Source of the DNA: Kribbella capetownensis
Lineage (GTDB): Bacteria > Actinomycetota > Actinomycetes > Propionibacteriales > Kribbellaceae
NCBI RefSeq assembly: GCF_004331485.1
Contig: NZ_SJKD01000004.1
Span: forward strand, 496,001-560,000
Direction of reading: 5' to 3'
Length of the DNA stretch: 64,000 bases
How positions within the stretch are numbered: position 1 is the stretch's first letter; every line of letters begins with the position of its first letter. The position numbers were made by a program, and so were the translations under genes. This document shows positions 42,917 to 49,321 of the stretch, in pieces. The notes under the pieces are model-generated. The model saw only the letters and a list, made by a program, of their open reading frames with translations, was not told where the DNA came from and made no database searches.

Positions 42917-43453
42917 TCAGTCGCTCGCCTCGGCGAGCAACGGAGCCAGGGCTGGTGCCTGCAGCAACTCGGCCGCCTCCGGGTCGTCCAGGACCTGCTG
43001 GAACGCCTTGTTCACGCGCTCGGCCTTGCGGATCTCCTTGACCGTTCCGCCGTAGTTGCGCGAGTAACCACCGGCGGTGAGCTGCGCCGACCTGATGAAG
43101 TCCTTGACCGCTTCCAGGTCGGGCAGGCCGTCGTAGCCCTCCACGTTCTGGAAGATGGCGTCGAACAGTTTCAGCGGTTTGGACGCGAAGTCCAGCATGT
43201 AGGCGTCCCACGAGCCGTCGAAGCTGGTGGCGAAGAGTAGTCGGGTGTCGTTGTCGAACGGCACGAACCGCGCCTCGTGGATGGTCCCGATCGGCAGGTC
43301 GTAGTCGCCGGGCCGGTAGCCAGGGGCTGCCTGCAAGGCCTCCAGGCTCTCTCGCAGCGCTTCGCCGTGCCCCGGCTTCACGTGGAAGAACAGGCTGAAC
43401 TCACTCGTCGGTCCGACCTGAAGACCCGGCCGGGACGGCGCTTCGGCTGTCAT
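42917..43453 (-). CDS. DyP-operon protein, ferredoxin-like (ABM-like) fold suspected
   Basis: 178 residues from ATG 43453 with AGGAGGG nine bases upstream. It contains FSLFFHVKPGHGEALRESLEAL, then GTIHEARFVPFDNDTRLLFATSFDGSWDAYMLDFA, a pattern of a dimeric alpha/beta-barrel domain like antibiotic-biosynthesis monooxygenases or chlorite-dismutase/DyP half-barrels. A helical tail follows. I cannot name the family. It is the first gene of the five-gene operon with DUF4331, DyP, crotonase and the sulfite-oxidase-like gene; operator site 13 lies 63 bp upstream. Confidence 0.7.
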   Translation of the reverse strand: MTAEAPSRPGLQVGPTSEFSLFFHVKPGHGEALRESLEALQAAPGYRPGDYDLPIGTIHEARFVPFDNDTRLLFATSFDGSWDAYMLDFASKPLKLFDAIFQNVEGYDGLPDLEAVKDFIRSAQLTAGGYSRNYGGTVKEIRKAERVNKAFQQVLDDPEAAELLQAPALAPLLAEASD

Positions 43454-43516
43454 CAGTGATCACCCTCCTGACGGGAACTGGCCGGCTCAGTCTTGGCCAC
43501 CGCGAGCCCGCAAACC

Positions 43517-43533
43517 TCATCCATGGCGAGTGA
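43517..43533. promoter_or_regulatory. 17-bp inverted-repeat operator, site 13
   Basis: TCATCCATGGCGAGTGA, one mismatch in the right half. It is 63 bp upstream of the DyP operon, the same spacing as in the island to the left. It is the only copy found beyond 36.3 kb. Confidence 0.5.
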
Positions 43534-43603
43534 ATGGTCCGATGACGCAGTCAGAACGAGTCTCGGTGTGCACAGGGGACGGAGTTGGGCGCATACTGGC
43601 CTT

Positions 43604-43831
43604 GTGGAGCCCTCCCGCGCGACGACGCGTCGTCACCTGTCCACGAGTCCCTTCAAGCCGAAGGTGCCCGAACCGATCAAGACCTTCGAGGTTGGTGATC
43701 GGGTCTCCCACGACAAGGAAGGCCTGGGCCGGATCAGTTCGGTCGAAGGGACCTACGCGGTGGTGGTCGACCTGGGCGGCGGCAAACTGCTGCGCGTCAT
43801 GTCACCCTTCGCCAAACTGCACACCCTCTGA
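43604..43831 (+). CDS. Small KOW/SH3-like protein, apparently leaderless
   Basis: 75 residues from GTG 43604. The C-terminal half (FEVGDRVSHDKEGLGRISSVEGTYAVVVDLGGGKLLRVMSPFAKL) has the hallmark of a small SH3/KOW-like or CarD-N-like barrel: xVGDxVxHxxxGxGxV. The N-terminus is basic and Pro-rich. No Shine-Dalgarno precedes the GTG; a -10-like CATACT ends six bases before it, which fits a leaderless transcript. It converges with the XRE regulator gene, whose stop is 7 bp away. Possible RNA or polymerase-binding role (inference). Confidence 0.7.
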   Translation: MEPSRATTRRHLSTSPFKPKVPEPIKTFEVGDRVSHDKEGLGRISSVEGTYAVVVDLGGGKLLRVMSPFAKLHTL

Positions 43832-43837
43832 ACGCCC

Positions 43838-44689
43838 TCAGAGCAGACTGACCAGCCGCTCGTCGCTGCCTGGGCGGGGGACCAGGATGGTGAGTTGCAG
43901 GTCGGGTGCTGACGACGGTCGCAGTACCGCCTCGTCGACCTCGATCGGCCCGGCCTCGGGATGGACGAAGGTCTTCTCGGTGTCCATCCGGCACTTGACC
44001 TCACCGAGGTTCCAGAGCCGCTCGAACTCGGGCTGCTCCTTGCGGAGCCGGGTCAGCAACTGGTCGAAGCCGTCGTCACCGACCAGCCGTCCGCTGGCGA
44101 GCCGCAGTTGCGCGACCAGGCCGCGGGCATGACGGTCGCGGTCATCCAGTACGGCGCCGTACCCGGTGTCGGCGAACATCAGCCAAGCGACGTTGCGGTC
44201 CGCGGGCGCGGCTCGGCCGAAGCCGAGCAACGCGCCGGCCAGATCGTTCCAGCACACCAGGTCCCAGCGCGCGTCCATCAGGAACGCGGCGGCGGGCCGT
44301 TGCTGTTCGACCAGCCGGCGGAGCATGTCGCTCACGTGCGGCCGGCGGGCCGTGTGTCCGTGGACCTCGCGGCGCAGGCCGGCCAGGATGAACACGTGGT
44401 CGGTCTCGTCGTTCGACAACTGCAATGCGCGGGCGATGCTGGCAAGGACCTCCTCCGACGGGTTGATCGGACGGCCCTGCTCGAGCCACGTGTACCAGGT
44501 GACCCCGACGGCGGCGAGGACGGCGACCTCCTCACGGCGTAGCCCCGGCGTACGCCGCGGGCCGCCGGACGGCATGCCGACGTCTTCCGGGTGAACCTTG
44601 CCGCGCCGGATCCGAAGGAAGTCGCCGAGTTCGCTGCGTCGGTAGTCGTCGGCTACATCGTCGAAGGCGGGTTCCGTCCTGGTACTCAC
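43838..44689 (-). CDS. XRE-family regulator with MmyB-like ligand-binding domain, apparently leaderless
   Basis: 283 residues from GTG 44689. A helix-turn-helix (LGDFLRIRRGKV to GVTWYTWLEQGRPINPSEEVLASIARAL) spans about 20-95 and contains the RRTPGLRREEVAVLAGV-type motif of this group. The MmyB-like domain follows (about 120-275: MDARWDLVCWNDLAGALLGF, NVAWLMF, ELVG-type core). Members bind small or fatty-acid-like ligands and often control a neighbouring gene. A GATACT box ends six bases before the GTG and there is no Shine-Dalgarno, so translation is probably leaderless. It is divergent from the secreted SMP-30-like gene, its likely target. Confidence 0.88.
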   Translation of the reverse strand: MSTRTEPAFDDVADDYRRSELGDFLRIRRGKVHPEDVGMPSGGPRRTPGLRREEVAVLAAVGVTWYTWLEQGRPINPSEEVLASIARALQLSNDETDHVFILAGLRREVHGHTARRPHVSDMLRRLVEQQRPAAAFLMDARWDLVCWNDLAGALLGFGRAAPADRNVAWLMFADTGYGAVLDDRDRHARGLVAQLRLASGRLVGDDGFDQLLTRLRKEQPEFERLWNLGEVKCRMDTEKTFVHPEAGPIEVDEAVLRPSSAPDLQLTILVPRPGSDERLVSLL

Positions 44690-44769
44690 AGTGCCAGTAT
44701 CCGTACGCCCTTCCTCGTGTCGAGGGTTCGGACGGATCGTTTCTGCCCAGGACAACCCTGGGAGGGGCC

Positions 44770-45759
44770 ATGCGTTTCAAAGCTCTCGTGGCACTGTCCA
44801 CCGCGCTGTTGTTCCTGGCGACACCGGCGCACGGGTCGGCGTTCCCGGAGGTGGTCAACGGTTCAGCGCCGTCGCTGCACCCCGAGGGAACCGCCTACGA
44901 CCCGACCCGGAACGCTTTCCTCGTCAGCTCGATCCGGCACGGCACCGTCTCGGTGGTGCGGCCCGACGGCCGGACCAGCACGCTGATCTCGCACCCGTGG
45001 ATGATCTCGACACTCGGTGTGAAGGTCGACGTACGGCGTCAGCGGGTCCTCGTCGCGCACGGTGATCTCGGCGTCGGTGCGCGCAGTACGCCGGAGACCG
45101 CCATGCATCGGTCCGGCATCGGCATCTTCGATCTCCGCACCGGCGCACTCCGGCAGTTCGTCGACCTCGCCGCGGTTGCCGGCCCCGGGCTGCACTTGGC
45201 CAACGACCTTGCGTTGGCGTCCGACGGAACGGCGTACGTCACCGACGCACTCAGTGACGCGCTGCTGCGAATCGACGTCCGCGGGCGGGCGGCGGTACTG
45301 GTACGAGACGCCCGGTTCCACGATCCGGACCCGCCGACCAGCTTCGGTCTGAACGGCATCGTCTGGCATCCGCGCGGCTACCTGTTGGTCGTGAAGTCCT
45401 GGGGCGGTCAGCTGTTCCGGATATCACTCGGACACAAGCCGTCGGTGCGCCAGGTCGCGACGGACCAGCCGATCCACAACGGTGACGGCCTGGTGCTGCG
45501 ACCGGATGGCAGTCTGCTCGCGGTGACCAACCCGCTCGGTCCGCAGGGTGTGTCGGCGGTGCGGTTGCTCCGCAGTCGCGACGGCTGGTCATCCGCCCGG
45601 ACTACCTGCCTGCTGCCGTGGCCCGACGTCGCGCCGACCACCGCCACCCGTACGCCGGCCGGCAACTATGTGCTCGACGGCCGGCTGGACGTGTTGTTCG
45701 GTGGCTCAGGGTCCGATCACTTCACGTTGCGGAAGGCAACGTTCTCGGCGATGTGCTGA
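44770..45759 (+). CDS. Secreted SMP-30/gluconolactonase-like beta-propeller protein
   Basis: 329 residues. A Sec signal peptide is visible (MRFKALVALSTALLFLATPAHG, cleavage near residue 22-24). The rest shows repeated beta-propeller blades such as GTAYDPTRNAFLVSSIRHGTVSVV, NDLALASDGTAYVTDALSDALLRID and GDGLVLRPDGSLLAVTNPLG, which resemble SMP-30/NHL-type domains that bind a metal in lactonases. Function not established. It starts with ATG 44770 behind GGAGG and overlaps the downstream cyclase start by seven bases. Confidence 0.8.
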   Translation: MRFKALVALSTALLFLATPAHGSAFPEVVNGSAPSLHPEGTAYDPTRNAFLVSSIRHGTVSVVRPDGRTSTLISHPWMISTLGVKVDVRRQRVLVAHGDLGVGARSTPETAMHRSGIGIFDLRTGALRQFVDLAAVAGPGLHLANDLALASDGTAYVTDALSDALLRIDVRGRAAVLVRDARFHDPDPPTSFGLNGIVWHPRGYLLVVKSWGGQLFRISLGHKPSVRQVATDQPIHNGDGLVLRPDGSLLAVTNPLGPQGVSAVRLLRSRDGWSSARTTCLLPWPDVAPTTATRTPAGNYVLDGRLDVLFGGSGSDHFTLRKATFSAMC

Positions 45760-47759
45760 GCCGGTCCTGGCCGCGGGTCACGCTCTGGTTCCTGCACCTG
45801 GCGATCCCGATGGCCGCACTCTGGTTGCTGGTACGCCGACCCGCAGCCGACGCACGGTGGGAGCACCACCAGGCTCACTTCGGCCTGGTCCTGATCACGG
45901 CCGCGGTCAACGTCGTACTCGGCGTGGTGGTCGGCCGTGCCGCCGTCCGGCATGACGACACCCGGCTTTTCCTGGTCTCGCTCGGCTTTGTCGTCAGCGC
46001 CGGGTTCCTTGGGCTGCACGCGCTGGCGACGCCCGGTGTGCTGCTTCCCGGCTCGAACGCCGGCTTCGATCTGGCCACCTCGATCGGGCTGCTGCTGGCC
46101 GGGTTCCTGTCGGCGCTGTCCTCGGTCGAGTTCGGGTCGGCCGGATTGCACCGCCGAGCGCCGGCGGCGCACCTGATCGTCGCTGCGGTGCTGATCGGGT
46201 GGGGCGTCTGGTCGCTGTCCGGGTCGGCGCCGCTGAACCGGCCGCTCCCACCGGCCGACGCCGCTGGTCCGTTGCTGGTTCTCGCCTTCGGCGGCAGCCT
46301 GATGTACGCCGTGGCCGCGGCACGGTACTTCCGGGTCCACCGGCGCCGGCCTTCGGTGATGCTGATCAGCATCGTGACCGCGTTCGTGCTGCTCGCGGAG
46401 GCGATGTTCGCGGTCGCGTTCGGCCGCAACTGGCACGCGTCCTGGTGGGAGTGGCACGTGCTGATGACGACCGCGTTCGGACTGGTCGCGTACAGCGCGT
46501 TCGTCGAGTACCGCCGGGAGGGATCGCCGGCCGGCCTGTTCAGGGGTGTCGCACTGGAACGCACGATCCGGCAGTTACAGCGCGATGAGGCAACCGCGCT
46601 GGACGAGCTGACCACCGCGATGCGCCGTTCCGCTGACGGGCTGGCCAGCGAGCCGGTCGCACAGGTGGCGGCCAGGCTCGGCACCCGGTTCGGACTCACC
46701 GAGGGACAGGTCGCGGTACTGGAACAGAGCGCTCGGGCACTCGGCCACGAACGGACCCAACGGCAGCGGCTCAGTGGCCTGGTCCGGGTCGCGCGCGAGG
46801 CCCGGGTGATCAGGGACGAGGAGGAACTGCTGGACCGGGCGATGTCGGTCGCCTCGGCTGCGTTCGCGCCGGATCAGCTCGAGTTGTCGCTGTCGGTGTC
46901 GTCGGCGGATCCGCTGGCGGACGAGGCATTGCGGACCTTGGAGGCCGTCGAGAGCACGGACCGGCGCCGGTACGTCGTGCCGCTGGATGTGAAGCGGCAC
47001 GCGGCCGGAGTGTTGACCGCGGTGCGGGCGCACGGGGCGTTCGACGAATCGGACCGATCGCTGCTGCGTTCCCTGGCCAGTCAGCTCTCGATCGTGTTGG
47101 AGAACGCCCGGCTGTACCGGAGGCTCGAGGGCCTGTTCCGGTCGTACCTGTCTCCGGATGTCGCGACCGCGTTGCTGGCCGATCCGGCCCAGGCCGGGCT
47201 CGGCGGCGAGGTGGTCGAGGTGTCGGTGCTGATCGCGGACCTGAGTGGGTTCACGCCGTTCGCCGAGCGTGCCGCGCCGGACGAGGTGGTGGGGATGCTC
47301 AATCGGTACTTCGACGCGGTGGTGCCGGTCATCCTGGCCGAGGGTGGAACTGTCCTGCAGTTCGTCGGCGACGAGGTACTGGCGGTGTTCAACGCCCCGG
47401 TCAGGCAGTCCGACCATGCGCTCCGCGCCGCTCGCGCGGGACTCCGGCTGCAGCAGGCGGCGACGGCGGCCGGTCGGCCGGGATGGCCGAGGTTCAGGGT
47501 CGGGATCAGTACGGGGCCGGCGCTCGTGGGCAACATCGGTACGGCGGAGCTGCGGAACTTCGCGGTGATCGGCGACACCACCAACCTCGCCGCGCGGCTG
47601 CAGGCGACCGCCGCCGCGGGCGAGGTGGTGATCAGCCGGGCGACCAGTGAGCTGGTGGGATCTCAGGCCGACGTACGCTCGCTCGGCTCCGTCCTGGTCA
47701 AGGGCAAGGCGAGCCCGGTCGAGGTCTTCGTTCTGCGGGCGGTCCACGACGGTGCTTGA
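45753..47759 (+). CDS. Membrane-bound class III adenylate/guanylate cyclase with GAF-like domain
   Basis: 668 residues from GTG 45753. Seven or so hydrophobic segments occupy residues 8-255, followed by a helical linker, a GAF-like domain (about 345-455) and a class III cyclase domain (about 485-660). Metal-binding Asp496 (LIADLSGF) and Asp540 (QFVGDEVLAVF) and the transition-state pair Asn611/Arg615 (TTNLAARL) are intact. The two substrate-specifying positions read Gln536 and Asn602 instead of Lys and Asp, a pair I recall for Mycobacterium tuberculosis Rv0386. The product is probably cAMP. The stop overlaps the Crp/Fnr gene. Confidence 0.9.
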   Translation: MLSRSWPRVTLWFLHLAIPMAALWLLVRRPAADARWEHHQAHFGLVLITAAVNVVLGVVVGRAAVRHDDTRLFLVSLGFVVSAGFLGLHALATPGVLLPGSNAGFDLATSIGLLLAGFLSALSSVEFGSAGLHRRAPAAHLIVAAVLIGWGVWSLSGSAPLNRPLPPADAAGPLLVLAFGGSLMYAVAAARYFRVHRRRPSVMLISIVTAFVLLAEAMFAVAFGRNWHASWWEWHVLMTTAFGLVAYSAFVEYRREGSPAGLFRGVALERTIRQLQRDEATALDELTTAMRRSADGLASEPVAQVAARLGTRFGLTEGQVAVLEQSARALGHERTQRQRLSGLVRVAREARVIRDEEELLDRAMSVASAAFAPDQLELSLSVSSADPLADEALRTLEAVESTDRRRYVVPLDVKRHAAGVLTAVRAHGAFDESDRSLLRSLASQLSIVLENARLYRRLEGLFRSYLSPDVATALLADPAQAGLGGEVVEVSVLIADLSGFTPFAERAAPDEVVGMLNRYFDAVVPVILAEGGTVLQFVGDEVLAVFNAPVRQSDHALRAARAGLRLQQAATAAGRPGWPRFRVGISTGPALVGNIGTAELRNFAVIGDTTNLAARLQATAAAGEVVISRATSELVGSQADVRSLGSVLVKGKASPVEVFVLRAVHDGA

Positions 47760-48396
47760 CTGGCCACTACTGGCACCGCTGCCGGAACCGCAGCGCCGCG
47801 ACGTCCTGCGGGTCTGCCGGCGGCGCCGGTTCGCGCGGCGCGAGGTGATCTTCCACGAAGGTGATCCCGGTGACTGCGTGCATCTGGTGGAACGTGGCCG
47901 GGTCGCGGTCCGGGTCACCACCCCGCTCGGCGATGTCGCGACGCTGACTGTGCTCGGCCCGGGCGACACCTTCGGCGAGTTGTCGGTGCTCGACGCCGAG
48001 GCGGTTCGCAGCGCCACCGTGGTCGCGCTGGAGCACACCGAGACCTGGGTGCTGCACAGCGATCAGGTGCACCGGCTGCGTGCGGCGTACCCGGCGGTCG
48101 ACGACCTGTTGCTCGGGTTGGTCAGCGGCTACGTCCGGAGGCTCACCGACCACCTGCTCGAGGCGCTCTACCTAGCCGCCGACATCCGGGTCGCACGACG
48201 CATCCGTGCACTCGACATCGCGTACGGTGGCGGCGCGATCAAGCTGACCCAGGACGATCTGGCCGGCCTTGCCGGTACGTCGCGCGCCACCGTCAACAGA
48301 GTGCTCGGCGAGCTGGTCGAGGCAGGTGCGGTCCGGGTCTCGCGTGGCCGGGTCTCCGTGACGGACCGGACCGCGCTCGGCCGGGCGGCCGGCTGA
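47752..48396 (+). CDS. Crp/Fnr-family transcriptional regulator
   Basis: 214 residues from GTG 47752, overlapping the cyclase stop by 8 bp. The cyclic-nucleotide-binding domain (about 15-125) keeps FGELSVLDAEAVRSATVVAL with the Glu and Arg-Ser pair that bind cAMP in Crp. A winged helix follows with LTQDDLAGLAGTSRATVNRVLGELVEAGAVRV at about 163-194. No Fe-S cysteine cluster, so this is Crp-like and not Fnr-like. It probably senses the product of the cyclase it is coupled to. Targets are unknown; the RTX gene immediately downstream with paired repeats in its promoter is a candidate. Confidence 0.92.
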   Translation: MLDWPLLAPLPEPQRRDVLRVCRRRRFARREVIFHEGDPGDCVHLVERGRVAVRVTTPLGDVATLTVLGPGDTFGELSVLDAEAVRSATVVALEHTETWVLHSDQVHRLRAAYPAVDDLLLGLVSGYVRRLTDHLLEALYLAADIRVARRIRALDIAYGGGAIKLTQDDLAGLAGTSRATVNRVLGELVEAGAVRVSRGRVSVTDRTALGRAAG

Positions 48397-48401
48397 CGGG
48401 C

Positions 48402-48439
48402 TGTCACCGCCCTGACGGTGGGATTGTCACGACCTTGAC
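48402..48439. promoter_or_regulatory. Paired direct repeats upstream of RTX gene
   Basis: TGTCACCGCCCTGAC (48402-48416) and TGTCACGACCTTGAC (48425-48439) are near-identical 15-mers 23 bp apart, about two helical turns. CACCG-N6-CGGTG (48405-48420) is an inverted repeat within the first. TTGACA at 48435-48440 is a possible -35 element. Candidate binding sites for the Crp/Fnr protein encoded just upstream or for another regulator. Confidence 0.4.
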
Positions 48440-48462
48440 AGACGCCGGCCGCCGACGCCGCG

Positions 48463-48506
48463 AGTGTTGTCGGTGCCACCTCGACCGGGGCGGCACCGAC
48501 AACACT
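48463..48506. promoter_or_regulatory. 15-bp perfect hairpin in the RTX gene leader
   Basis: AGTGTTGTCGGTGCC (48463-48477) and GGCACCGACAACACT (48492-48506) form a perfect 15-bp stem with a 14-base loop, ending one or two bases before the GGGGAGGAAG Shine-Dalgarno of the RTX gene. It is either an mRNA structure controlling translation or stability, or a dyad operator. Confidence 0.6.
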
Positions 48507-48520
48507 TGGGGAGGAAGACC

Positions 48521-49255
48521 ATGCGGATGCTGAGGAACTTGGCAACGCTGACCGCTGCTGCCGGCCTGGCCGTCACGGCTCTCGTCGCGGCGGCGCCGGC
48601 CGATGCTGCCGTGATGTGTTACGGACAGGTCGCAACGACGGTCGGCTCGAGCTCGAACGACCAGATTCAGGGTTCGGGTGGCCGCGACGTGATCGTGAGC
48701 CTCGGCGGTGACGACAAGATCTTTGCCGGCGGCGGTGACGACGTGATCTGCGCCGGCGACGGCAACGACACCGTTTATGGTGCCGACGGCAACGACAAGA
48801 TCGCCGGGAACGCCGGTCAGGACCACCTCTACGGGGACGCCGGGCACGACCAGCTCGAGGGCTTCGAGGACTACGACTGGATCAGCGGCGGCAGCGGCAA
48901 CGACCGGATCGAGTCCGGGGACGGCAACGACTTCGTACGGAACTGGGGCAACTCGGATCTGTACGGCGGTCCCGGTGTCGACCTGGTCCGCGGCAGCGGC
49001 GGTGCCGACGACCTCCGCGGCGACGCGGACAACGACCGGCTCGAAGGATGGGGCGGCAACGACCGGCTCTACGACCCGGACGGCCGCAACGACCTCCGCG
49101 GCGGCGCCGGCAACGACCAACTGGACACGCGGAATTCAACACCGTTCTCGGCTCCGGACGACGCGGCGTACGGCGACACCGGCTCCGACCAATGCGAGAT
49201 CGACGACCACGACCAGGCCTTCAGCTGCGAAAGCTTCGCCCCCTGGTCCTTCTGA
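48521..49255 (+). CDS. Secreted RTX-type calcium-binding repeat protein
   Basis: 244 residues from ATG 48521. A Sec signal peptide (RMLRNLATLTAAAGLAVTALVAAAPADA, cleavage near 28-30) is followed by repeats of the RTX nonapeptide GGxGxDxUx from about residue 50 to 225 (GGRDVIVSLGGDDKIFAGGG, GDGNDTVYGADGNDKI, GGSGNDRIESGDGNDF). Such repeats fold into a Ca2+-binding beta-roll outside the cell. Cys34, a Cys near 77 and a pair near the C-terminus may form disulfides. No catalytic domain is attached. The gene ends in a convergent terminator shared with the GH20 gene. Confidence 0.9.
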   Translation: MRMLRNLATLTAAAGLAVTALVAAAPADAAVMCYGQVATTVGSSSNDQIQGSGGRDVIVSLGGDDKIFAGGGDDVICAGDGNDTVYGADGNDKIAGNAGQDHLYGDAGHDQLEGFEDYDWISGGSGNDRIESGDGNDFVRNWGNSDLYGGPGVDLVRGSGGADDLRGDADNDRLEGWGGNDRLYDPDGRNDLRGGAGNDQLDTRNSTPFSAPDDAAYGDTGSDQCEIDDHDQAFSCESFAPWSF

Positions 49256-49271
49256 TCCACCTCCCAACCCA

Positions 49272-49299
49272 GGTGCGGGCCGCCCGAGCGGCCCGCACC
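49272..49299. terminator. Bidirectional hairpin terminator
   Basis: GGTGCGGGCCGC and GCGGCCCGCACC form a perfect 12-bp stem with a CCGA loop, between the convergent stops of the RTX gene (49255) and the GH20 gene (49322). A short T run (GTTTA) follows on the plus side. Confidence 0.85.
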
Positions 49300-49321
49300 C
49301 TACACGTTTACCTTCCTGCTG

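Noticed and set aside
48435-48440. TTGACA as a vegetative -35 box for the RTX gene
   Set aside because: A perfect hexamer, but no -10-like sequence lies 16-19 bases downstream. It is recorded only as part of the direct repeat.
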